A stretch of DNA of 64,000 bases from JACDAE01 sp963717195 (GTDB lineage Bacteria > Chloroflexota > Ktedonobacteria > Ktedonobacterales > Ktedonobacteraceae). The notes under the pieces are model-generated. The model saw only the letters and a list, made by a program, of their open reading frames with translations, had not been told where the DNA came from and made no database searches. The translations under genes were made by a program, and so were the position numbers. Location: NCBI GenBank assembly GCA_963717195.1, contig CAVQVR010000021.1, forward strand, positions 744,001 to 808,000. Direction: 5' to 3'. Below are positions 56,498-64,000 of this stretch, in pieces; the first letter of the stretch is position 1; each line of letters opens with the position of its first letter.

Positions 56498-56719
56498 TTA
56501 GTATACATCAAGAATGCAGTTGAGAGGGGGCATTATGATGACAATCAAAAAATGAGGGGCCGCGAATGTATATTTTGTGGTATCACAGAAGGAACTTTCT
56601 CATCCAGTAGCTCTTTTTGCATTTCAGCAGCAAGAGCCATTTTAGAGATTCCACGCAGCAGCGATTTTAATTATTATCATGACAAAGAGCTTGATGATCC
56701 GGTCGAAGATATATTCTAG
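56477..56719 (+). CDS. Doubtful small ORF upstream of tniQ1
   Basis: An 80-codon frame containing RECIFCGITEG, with a single CxxC, and ending DPVEDIF. It overlaps one of the repeat motifs at its 5' end and has no ribosome site at the first ATG; a start at the internal MRGREC is possible. It could be a small zinc protein or simply non-coding leader sequence. Confidence 0.25.
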   Translation: MHILERILVYIKNAVERGHYDDNQKMRGRECIFCGITEGTFSSSSSFCISAARAILEIPRSSDFNYYHDKELDDPVEDIF

Positions 56720-56744
56720 TCCTAAGGCAGGAGACAAATTCCTC

Positions 56745-58994
56745 ATGAAAATGTTAGCAGCACCACAACCATTGCTAATACGTCCATCCATATTACCTGG
56801 AGAGTCATTGTTTTCTTTTTTAATACGACTTTCTCAATCGAACTCTTATACTTCTCCAAATATTTTGCGAGATCTCATACTGGAAACATTAGATCCACGA
56901 AGACATCATAGATACGTAAAGGACATTTTAAATTTTCCTCGTAAATCCGAAACTTATAGTAGAATTGCGGATTTGACATTGATCGACCCTTTTACGTTAT
57001 ATAAAAGCACTCATCATCGTTTTGTCCTTGTACTTACGCCTCCGCCTCGCTTAGTAAAATACTTAACATTACCAGATAAAACATCAGTACCTTGTTTCCC
57101 TGATGCTCGTGAGTTACCACAAATACGCTCCATAAATGCTAGCCAGTTTTGTCCTAAGTGCCTACAGGAGATGCCTTGCCACCTGTTAAACTGGTTACCA
57201 GTATCTCTATCGGCTTGTCTTAAACATGAATGTCTACTTGTAGATCAATGTCCAAATTGCCACAAAAAAGTTTCACAACATGCAGTTGTTACAGCACAAT
57301 GTAGCGAGTGCAAGAGTGATCTAACAAAAGCAAATGCTATCTCCATAGCTGATGACGAGATTGGTCTACGTGCTCAACGAATGCTCCAATCATGGTTTGT
57401 AGACTATGTTACACCAAAGCACGAAATTTCTAATTTGGTACAGCCTCCAGCTGTATTATACAGAATAATTGAAGGTTTACAAAACTCTATAGAAGTGGAG
57501 AAAGGCGAACAGTGGTTTTATTTACATTCTCTCCCCTCATATCCAGAAAGACTTCTACTACCCTCACGAAAAGAGGATCAGGTACTTACACCATATGCGA
57601 GCTACTGTATCCATGCAACCGCATGTAAGGTAATTATGAATTGGCCGGAGAATTTCTTTCAATTTCTTCTCAGCTATTGTAAAAAATCAGAAGCTAGCTT
57701 CCAAAGTACGCGTTATGAGCCATATGCCAAAAATAAACGTTTGGCAAGTTCGATTCGAGATAATTTAGGCGTTCTCTATACACGATGGATTAAACAGTAT
57801 TGGTCATACCCAGAATTTAAATTCGTTCAAGAGGCTTTTGATTACCATATTACAAACAATTATCAAATAGACAATTTTTTAGTACGTACAAAACCTTCTG
57901 AGAAGAGTCCAGTTCTGGTTGAACATACTAAATACGTAAGTATTATAGCGGCTGCTGATCTTCTTAATACTTCCCCCGAAGTAATTAAGCTTCTACAGAG
58001 AAATAAACTGCTAACGCAAGTAGTAGAGGGCAAACATGAGTTAGTGGATAGACAAGAGGCACAATCTTACCATTATGGGTGGAACAGACTTGTTTCATCA
58101 AACATGGCAGGTCTGCTAATGGGAGTTCCACATAGAGTTATAGGTGAACTAACTGCTTTTGGAATAATTACAAAAGACCCTGCTCGAAAACGTGACCCCG
58201 GAAGACATTTTAAGATAGCAGAGGTAATGACATTTCTAGAGAAGTTATCAAGGTGTGTTAAAAGCTTTTCTCCTCAAGAAATTGCTGAAAAAGATCAATG
58301 GGTCCATTTTGCTAAAGCCGATCAAATTTTCACTTACAAAGAAGCTCTTCAAGCGGTAACCATACTTTTACAAATCTTAGAAGGAAATTTAACAGCTTAC
58401 CACCCTTCGAATGGGAAGTTCCAAATCAAATCTATTCTGTTTACACCTGATGATTTTCAAAAATGTAGAGAACGTTTAAGAGACCACTCCAAGTGGTTAG
58501 AGCGTCAGGAAGTGCTAAACCTCTTGGGGATTAAATATTCCACCCTGACACAATGGGTGAGAGATGGACGCATTTTCCCCACAGCAATGTATAAGTTTGA
58601 TAAATACTTTGATGCGGGAAAAATTTACGAGTTGTGCTCGAGATACGTTACTCGGAAAGAGGCTGCTCGCATTCTTGCAGTAAATATTCCTACATTGCAA
58701 AACTGGATACGTACTAATGAGATGTTTGAGCTACTTATAGGTGACCCTAACGGAGAAGGAGATAGCGCACGTATCTTTGACAAAGAGCGATTAATAGAGT
58801 GGAGAAATGAGTATTTTACCTCTAACGAAGCGGTGAAAGTCTTAGGAGTAACTAAAGCTACCATCTATCAATGGGTTAAGGAAGGGAAGCTAAGACCGTT
58901 AGACGTTGTTAATGGCAACCAATACTGGTTTGCCAAACAGACAGTAAATTTAATGAGAAAGGAAGACGGAAATGCCAGTCAGAAAGGTAAGTAA
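56745..58994 (+). CDS. tniQ: TniQ/TnsD-type target selector with helix-turn-helix array
   Basis: A 749-residue protein. It begins with the TniQ domain (RPSILPGESLFSFLIRLSQS), then zinc motifs CPKC with H-C (about 133-155) and CPNC with CSEC (169-190). The C-terminal half contains at least five helix-turn-helix-like modules, near 398-445, 451-500, 584-615 (LERQEVLNLLGIKYST), 634-665 and 690-720 (SNEAVKVLGVTKATIYQW). This many DNA-reading modules fits a TnsD-like protein that binds a long attachment site. AGGAG lies 11 bases before ATG 56745. Its stop overlaps tnsA by 23 bases, so it heads the operon. Confidence 0.8.
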   Translation: MKMLAAPQPLLIRPSILPGESLFSFLIRLSQSNSYTSPNILRDLILETLDPRRHHRYVKDILNFPRKSETYSRIADLTLIDPFTLYKSTHHRFVLVLTPPPRLVKYLTLPDKTSVPCFPDARELPQIRSINASQFCPKCLQEMPCHLLNWLPVSLSACLKHECLLVDQCPNCHKKVSQHAVVTAQCSECKSDLTKANAISIADDEIGLRAQRMLQSWFVDYVTPKHEISNLVQPPAVLYRIIEGLQNSIEVEKGEQWFYLHSLPSYPERLLLPSRKEDQVLTPYASYCIHATACKVIMNWPENFFQFLLSYCKKSEASFQSTRYEPYAKNKRLASSIRDNLGVLYTRWIKQYWSYPEFKFVQEAFDYHITNNYQIDNFLVRTKPSEKSPVLVEHTKYVSIIAAADLLNTSPEVIKLLQRNKLLTQVVEGKHELVDRQEAQSYHYGWNRLVSSNMAGLLMGVPHRVIGELTAFGIITKDPARKRDPGRHFKIAEVMTFLEKLSRCVKSFSPQEIAEKDQWVHFAKADQIFTYKEALQAVTILLQILEGNLTAYHPSNGKFQIKSILFTPDDFQKCRERLRDHSKWLERQEVLNLLGIKYSTLTQWVRDGRIFPTAMYKFDKYFDAGKIYELCSRYVTRKEAARILAVNIPTLQNWIRTNEMFELLIGDPNGEGDSARIFDKERLIEWRNEYFTSNEAVKVLGVTKATIYQWVKEGKLRPLDVVNGNQYWFAKQTVNLMRKEDGNASQKGK

Positions 58995-59643
58995 CTGGGG
59001 TGGAAACATCATTGGTTCCTTCCCATCACTTAAAATGAAGCCAGGCGTAAAATACAAGTCTACGATTGAGCGCGATTTTCTCTATTTCTTGGAGTATGAC
59101 TCAACTGTGGTAAAGTATCATGCTCAGCCGATGGTCATCACGGCAACAGACACTGAAGGAAAGGCTCATACATACACGCCAGACTTTCAAGTTGTGCGAA
59201 CTGACAGAAAAGAAATTATTGAATGCAAGCCAGAAGAACTGCTTGATCAACCACACACGCAGCAGCAAATACGGATGGGAGAGGCATGGGCCGATGCCAA
59301 CAACCATTATTTTGTGATAGTGACCGATACTGACCTGCGCAAGAATTCTACTCTGGCAAACATAAAACTGCTTTGGCGCTATAGCCGTCTTGCAATCCCA
59401 ACTGCAATAATGGCCAGCTGTATTGCTCATTTAAGGACACAACTAGAAGGCATCACATTTGAAGATTTAGCGCATTTTTTAACCTCTATGGCAGATATTC
59501 CAGAAATGCAACAGCCATATAAACAGGCACCATTCATCTACAGCATGTTATTCCGCCATATCCTCAAAGTCGATCTGACTAAGCCAATTATACCAGCAAG
59601 CATTCTTTGGTTATCATCTCTACAATATCAGGAGGTGAAATAA
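58972..59643 (+). CDS. tnsA: TnsA endonuclease
   Basis: A 223-residue nuclease. The PD-(D/E)xK-type centre is seen as Glu33 in STIERDF, Asp71 in TYTPDFQ and Lys86 in IIECKPE. The C-terminal part is a winged-helix domain that contacts TnsC. TnsA nicks the 5' ends of the transposon so that it moves by cut and paste. It overlaps the TniQ gene upstream and shares a TAATG with tnsB. Confidence 0.85.
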   Translation: MPVRKVSNWGGNIIGSFPSLKMKPGVKYKSTIERDFLYFLEYDSTVVKYHAQPMVITATDTEGKAHTYTPDFQVVRTDRKEIIECKPEELLDQPHTQQQIRMGEAWADANNHYFVIVTDTDLRKNSTLANIKLLWRYSRLAIPTAIMASCIAHLRTQLEGITFEDLAHFLTSMADIPEMQQPYKQAPFIYSMLFRHILKVDLTKPIIPASILWLSSLQYQEVK

Positions 59644-61907
59644 TGGCTCGTTCTTATTTCACCGTTGGCACTCGCTATAAATACAATGGGGAAGTGTTTA
59701 TTGTCCGCGAACTATTACTGAATGGTAAACTTAATGTAGAAAATCAGAGCTTCGGCGGGCTAACTCGCATAACACAGAGCGAACTTTGTGAGGCTTGGGC
59801 ACGAGGAGAAATAGCATTTGAAGTGCATGGACAGAACACACGAAAATTCGCCGATATTCCCCTGACCACCGAATTTACGATCGCAGACTTCGAAAGACTT
59901 CCAGCAAAATGGAGAGATGAAGCACGGCGCAGGCTCGATCTCATTCGTCCCTTGTTGGTGTTGCCACCGGAGGAACGCACTCATGAATATATTGAACAAT
60001 ATGTTCTTTCCAAGAAGGCTTCTCAACCAGCACAAGCCAACTCGACTGACACTTCTATGCAAAGAAAAAATGCTCGGAAGAAAGGTCAACGTATAGGTCA
60101 GGCGCTAAGTCGCACAAGCATAAGACGATGGATGAACGATTTTATTGACAGTGGCTGTGATCTCCGCTCACTTGTTCCTGGTTACCACAAATATAAGGGA
60201 AAGGGGAAATCAAGACTCTCTACCGAGGATGAAAAGGCCATTCATGCCGTACTGGAAGAGTGTAAAAAGAAACCAGCCAAGCGCAGAGCAGGGGACGTAC
60301 GATTAACGATCATTAATCGCATCGTTGATGACCAAGGCAAGCGTCCGCAGGAAGAACTTCCCAGTTTATCAACGCTCTATCGTCGCATCCATAAAGAAGG
60401 TTTTACAAGCATACTTCGACGCCAGCGAAGTCCACTTGAAAGACATACCGAGGATCAAGTGTTTCCTGGCCCAAAACCAACACGCATTCTCGAACGCGTA
60501 GAGATAGACGATACAACTCTTGACTTTATTGTCGTCGATCTTGAGGATCGATTGCCTATTGGACGCCCAACAATCACGAAAGCCATTGATGCCTATAGCG
60601 GTATGCCCTACGGGTTCTACATAGGGTTTGAGCCACCAAGCTATCTTACTGTACAGGCATGCTTATACCATGGCATACTTCCCAAATCCAATTGTCAGCA
60701 GTTCTATGGAACTAAGCACCCCTGGCCAGTTTATGGGCTGCCGGAAACGCTAATTGTAGATAACGGACAACATTATACTGGTCTCAATATCGACTACGCC
60801 TGTGAACAATTGGGCATCCTCCTGGAACGTATGCCAGTCAAGAAGCCCTGGTTCAAAGGTAGGATCGAAAGCTCTTTCTACTCGGATGATCGGGGCCTTA
60901 TCCATACCTTGCCAGGCACGACATTCTCGAATGTGCTAGAGCGTGGTGATTATGACTCTCTTCGACACGCATGCATTTCGCTACAAAAATTCATGGAGTT
61001 ACTACATGTTTTTTTGTTGGATCAGTATGCAATAGACTGGCATGATGGCGTTGGAAAGAATGGTGGAGTCCCTATAAAGTTATGGGATGAAAGTGTACTC
61101 AGCGGATATATCCCATGCCTTCACCATAACGTCAATGACCTACGCTACATCCTCTATCCCGGAGAACTACGCACAGTACAAGCCAGTGGTATTGACTTTA
61201 AAGCACTTCGTTACCAAAGCCCTGCTCTGGCATCACTTCGAAGCTATTTACAGAGTAAAACCTATAAGGATAGAAATAAGTCAGATAACGAGCAGGGCAG
61301 CTCAAGTAAAGAAAAGGTACATGTTAAATACGACCCTATGGATTTGAGTGTTCTCTACATATACGATCCGCGTCCTGAATACGAGGATTGGTTACCCGTT
61401 CTTGCTATAGACCAGGAATACACGAAGGGCTTGTCTATTCATAAGCACCAAATTATTCGAAACTATATCCTAAGCCAGAAGAAGGAAGTGGATATTTACG
61501 AACTAGCGGCGGCAAAAAAGCACATCCAAGAACTCGTTGAACGCGAATATGGTTTGACCCGGCAGGTTCGAGGTCGTAAGAAAGCAGCACGCTATCTTGG
61601 AATTGGATCAGAATTAGCAACTAATACAGTCCCGAATATTACTGCCTCACCTCAATCCCAAAACGAGCTTACCCAGGAAGGAACGAAGGAGGGAGAAGCA
61701 AAAGATGACACCGAAAATAGCCCCAGCACAGAGGCGACTGTAGCTTCTACTACAGCAAATGGTACAAAGCCTGCTAAGAAGCCGAAGAAGAAAAAGAAGA
61801 AGAGCAGTGATGCCTCCTCAACGGGAATAAACACATCCATGGTTCATGAAACAGAACCAGAGTCATCCAATAAAGCTGGCTGGGGTGGAGATTATGAGAT
61901 GCCATAG
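59643..61907 (+). CDS. tnsB: TnsB DDE transposase
   Basis: A 754-residue integrase-type transposase. GGAGGTG stands before ATG 59643, which overlaps the tnsA stop. The DDE core has Asp287 in RVEIDDTT, Asp372 in IVDNGQHY and Glu408 in GRIESSF, with 35 residues between the last two. A Mu-type C-terminal domain (VKYDPMDLSVLYIYD) follows. The tail is Lys-rich (PAKKPKKKKKKSS) and acidic, as in TnsB tails that touch TnsC. It joins the 3' ends of the element to target DNA. Confidence 0.9.
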   Translation: MARSYFTVGTRYKYNGEVFIVRELLLNGKLNVENQSFGGLTRITQSELCEAWARGEIAFEVHGQNTRKFADIPLTTEFTIADFERLPAKWRDEARRRLDLIRPLLVLPPEERTHEYIEQYVLSKKASQPAQANSTDTSMQRKNARKKGQRIGQALSRTSIRRWMNDFIDSGCDLRSLVPGYHKYKGKGKSRLSTEDEKAIHAVLEECKKKPAKRRAGDVRLTIINRIVDDQGKRPQEELPSLSTLYRRIHKEGFTSILRRQRSPLERHTEDQVFPGPKPTRILERVEIDDTTLDFIVVDLEDRLPIGRPTITKAIDAYSGMPYGFYIGFEPPSYLTVQACLYHGILPKSNCQQFYGTKHPWPVYGLPETLIVDNGQHYTGLNIDYACEQLGILLERMPVKKPWFKGRIESSFYSDDRGLIHTLPGTTFSNVLERGDYDSLRHACISLQKFMELLHVFLLDQYAIDWHDGVGKNGGVPIKLWDESVLSGYIPCLHHNVNDLRYILYPGELRTVQASGIDFKALRYQSPALASLRSYLQSKTYKDRNKSDNEQGSSSKEKVHVKYDPMDLSVLYIYDPRPEYEDWLPVLAIDQEYTKGLSIHKHQIIRNYILSQKKEVDIYELAAAKKHIQELVEREYGLTRQVRGRKKAARYLGIGSELATNTVPNITASPQSQNELTQEGTKEGEAKDDTENSPSTEATVASTTANGTKPAKKPKKKKKKSSDASSTGINTSMVHETEPESSNKAGWGGDYEMP

Positions 61908-61998
61908 GATTAGTTAGAAATGGCTGTTCGAATAGCAATTTTACATCCGACTTGGCTACAAACAAATGCGCACCCAGCGAAAGTGAAAGGAGATTCCC

Positions 61999-63087
61999 AT
62001 GAATGATCTCAATTCTCAAAGCAATGCTCAAGCGAAGCTTACACATGAAGAAATCCTTCAACTCCCACATTTAGAACGGATACGCTACGTTGAGTACATA
62101 CGTATCCGCTTTCCTCTGTGGGAAAAACTCTACAATAAACTTCAACGATGCCACGAGTTGAAAGCTATAGCTGCTGAACCACCATGTATGTTACTGGTAG
62201 GACCCACAGGAGCAGGAAAAACAACACTTGCAGCATCCTATGCACGGAAATACCCTCCTATTTTTACAGAGACTGTGACGTTGCGTCCAGTCGTCATGGC
62301 GACCACTCCTTCTACAGCGAATGTACACAATTTGATCATGAACCTTTTAGAGGCCCTGGGAGATCCGGCAGCGCTAAAGGGGAGTATAGGAGCAAAGGAA
62401 CGCCGTCTCCTTAGATATTTCAAAGAAATCTGTAAGGTGGAACTGCTCATCCTTGATGAACTGCAGCATTTCGTCGATCGTGATAATCAGAAGATACTGC
62501 TCAATGCAAGCAACTGGCTGAAAACATTCATAAAAGAAACCAAGGTTTCATGCCTTCTTATAGGGTTACAGGATGATGCAGAAGAGGTAGTCAATTCTAA
62601 TTCACAACTGGCTAGATTGTTTGGAGATCCCTACGTATTAGCTCCATTCGAGTGGGACGAGATTAATCCTGATGCCACCAAAGAGATATTCCGTGATTTT
62701 CTTAAAGAGATAGAGAAGTTACTACCACTCAAAGAACCATCTCATCTTGCCCACTATGATACAGCTTTACGTTGTTTTGCAGCTTCTGGCGGAAGAATGT
62801 GCTACCAGATGAAACTCATTCGAACAGCAACACGTTTGGCATTAGAACAAAGACACAAGTGTTTAGATCTAGATCTCCTATCACAAGCATTTAAAGAAGA
62901 ACTTGCAGCGGAAAGAAGGGGTATTCCCAATCCATTTATTGGGGGGTTACCAAACCTTGAAGAGATCAAGAAAAATCAGGCCAAGCTATATGAGCAGGAA
63001 AAAAGAAATAGCAGAGGTGCTAATCGGCGTAGTAAACCCCGCAGGCCTGATGATCCTCCGCAAGAGCGATTGAAGGATATTCTGTAA
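61999..63087 (+). CDS. tnsC: TnsC AAA+ regulator
   Basis: A 362-residue ATPase. Walker A is GPTGAGKTT (about 68-76) and Walker B LLILDELQHF (about 150-159). Family segments LNASNWLKTFI and LLIGLQDDAEEV (sensor 1) follow, and the C-terminus is Arg/Lys-rich (RRSKPRRPDDPP). TnsC forms a ring on DNA that links the target selector to TnsA/TnsB. AAGGAG lies 8 bases before the ATG. It follows tnsB after 91 bases. Confidence 0.9.
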   Translation: MNDLNSQSNAQAKLTHEEILQLPHLERIRYVEYIRIRFPLWEKLYNKLQRCHELKAIAAEPPCMLLVGPTGAGKTTLAASYARKYPPIFTETVTLRPVVMATTPSTANVHNLIMNLLEALGDPAALKGSIGAKERRLLRYFKEICKVELLILDELQHFVDRDNQKILLNASNWLKTFIKETKVSCLLIGLQDDAEEVVNSNSQLARLFGDPYVLAPFEWDEINPDATKEIFRDFLKEIEKLLPLKEPSHLAHYDTALRCFAASGGRMCYQMKLIRTATRLALEQRHKCLDLDLLSQAFKEELAAERRGIPNPFIGGLPNLEEIKKNQAKLYEQEKRNSRGANRRSKPRRPDDPPQERLKDIL

Positions 63088-63158
63088 AGCTGTGAGAAGA
63101 TAGAAGCATTCTGCTTCCGTCCAGTTAATGGGTTACTCCAAGACAATACATTTTAAGG

Positions 63159-64000
63159 ATGAAGAATACTCAGTTGCGAGCACTTTTAGTACGTACAAGT
63201 GTCCAACCAGACGAATCTTTACAGTCCCTTTTGGCACGTCTGAGTAAGCTAAACGACTATGATACTCCCGATATTCTTTTCCAACTTCTTCGAGAAAGTG
63301 TAGGCCACAGGCGCGGGGATCTTAAAGATAAGCCCACACTTCCTCGACGTGTTGAGATGTACCAACAACTAGCAGCATTGACAGAGATTAACATACCTGA
63401 TCTACACGCTGCTAGTGCCCATCTTTTTGCCACTATTCTTACCCCACCTGGTAACTCAACTGCGTTCTTAGAGATATTTGATGGCATTTCTGTACCTCTC
63501 CTTGCCTCCTCTCTTACAGCCAAACAGCTTCGTCCAGCACGGGCGGCACAGTTCTGTCCTTTCTGTTTAAGTGAAACAGCTTATCATCGCCTAATTTGGA
63601 TGCCAGTCGCGATATCGATATGTTTGGATCATTGCTGTTTACTTCTAGATTGCTGTCAACAATGTAACAAAAAGGTGAGCATTCGAGAGATTGTAGAGAC
63701 ACGCTGTCGCCGATGTAAGAGTAACTTAGCAGGAGCTAAAACTTTGCCATTAAATAATGATCGAGGATTGCTGTTTCAGCGTATCATCTACTCGTGGTTT
63801 ATGAATGATACTACACTTGGCGACGCTACTCTTCTCTTGCCGAAGCAGGAGCCAAAAGTATTATACCGACTTGCCGATGGTCTACAATGGGCAACAAGAA
63901 TGTTAGCAAGGACAGATTGGCCTTATCTACACTCTGTCAGCGAGGACTCGCAGCATCCTATACTCCAACAAGATAAAAAACAAAATACTATTACGCCATA
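63159..64000 (+). CDS. tniQ: Second TniQ-family protein, runs off the window
   Basis: At least 280 residues, open to the window edge. It begins ALLVRTSVQPDESLQSLLARLSKLND, the TniQ start (P-x-E-S-L-x-S-hhxRh). The zinc motif has CPFC, then H-C-C and CQQC, and CRRC, as in the first TniQ. AAGG is just upstream of ATG 63159. It follows tnsC by 71 bases and is co-directional, so one operon holds two TniQ genes. Confidence 0.85.
   Translation, partial: MKNTQLRALLVRTSVQPDESLQSLLARLSKLNDYDTPDILFQLLRESVGHRRGDLKDKPTLPRRVEMYQQLAALTEINIPDLHAASAHLFATILTPPGNSTAFLEIFDGISVPLLASSLTAKQLRPARAAQFCPFCLSETAYHRLIWMPVAISICLDHCCLLLDCCQQCNKKVSIREIVETRCRRCKSNLAGAKTLPLNNDRGLLFQRIIYSWFMNDTTLGDATLLLPKQEPKVLYRLADGLQWATRMLARTDWPYLHSVSEDSQHPILQQDKKQNTITP

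Noticed and set aside
38648..64000. CRISPR array or cas genes with the Tn7-like elements
   Set aside because: I looked for regularly spaced repeats of about 30 bases and for Cas12k, Cas5/6/7/8-like proteins. None is in the window. The 16-bp motifs at 47.3-47.5 kb are irregularly spaced and on both strands.
1..64000. tRNA or rRNA genes as transposon attachment sites
   Set aside because: No tRNA-like fold with a TTCGA-type arm and no rRNA sequence could be recognised on either strand, including next to the transposon ends.

Overview
The window looks like a piece of a large chromosome from a Gram-positive-like soil bacterium, most plausibly Chloroflexota of the Ktedonobacteria type. This is inferred from gene content (a rhamnogalacturonan-type lyase, a BTAD regulator, accC-fabF-accB, tilS-hpt, many transposon remnants, many TTG/GTG starts) and not from any marker RNA; no rRNA or tRNA gene is visible.

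Positions 1-38.0 kb are chromosomal backbone. They hold a secreted lipoprotein, an amidohydrolase, an alpha/beta hydrolase lacking its nucleophile, an RsmC-type methyltransferase, a metallophosphoesterase, a frameshifted glycolate-oxidase GlcD-GlcE fusion, a pair of MaoC-like dehydratases, secreted carbohydrate enzymes (GH3, PL4-like lyase, CE2-like esterase), a fatty-acid block (accC-fabF-accB with an overlapping leader ORF), ilvA, def, tilS-hpt, a histidine kinase/response regulator pair, a UroD-like protein, a large RND transporter, a BTAD protein, an alkyltransferase-like protein, a lone integrase core-binding domain and a TPR protein. Many gene junctions in the first 30 kb carry members of a palindromic repeat family that begins GTAGGGGC; I see none to the right of about 30 kb.

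From 38.65 to 47.31 kb lies a complete but decaying Tn5053/Tn7-like transposon (tniA-tniB-tniQ) with 48-bp terminal inverted repeats. It cuts off the 3' end of a pRiA4b ORF-3-like gene and carries an Mrr-like restriction endonuclease. An IS3-family element has inserted in tniA with a 3-bp target duplication, and tniB has two frameshifts.

Next to its right end (47.32-47.50 kb) are six copies of a 16-bp motif arranged as two transposon ends tip to tip. Then follow defence-like genes (an Mrr-like nuclease and a large helicase-nuclease with a frameshift), DNA-binding and unknown small genes (several frameshifted), and from 56.7 kb to the window edge a second, more complete Tn7-like operon: tniQ1 with a row of helix-turn-helix modules, tnsA, tnsB, tnsC and a second tniQ that runs off the end. 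The paired TniQ proteins suggest two target-selection routes. No cas gene or CRISPR array is present in the window, so any RNA-guided route would have to be encoded beyond position 64000.

Single-base frameshifts recur (glcD, tniB twice, helicase, HTH gene, unknown gene at 55 kb). They may be true decay or sequence errors; read-level data would decide.
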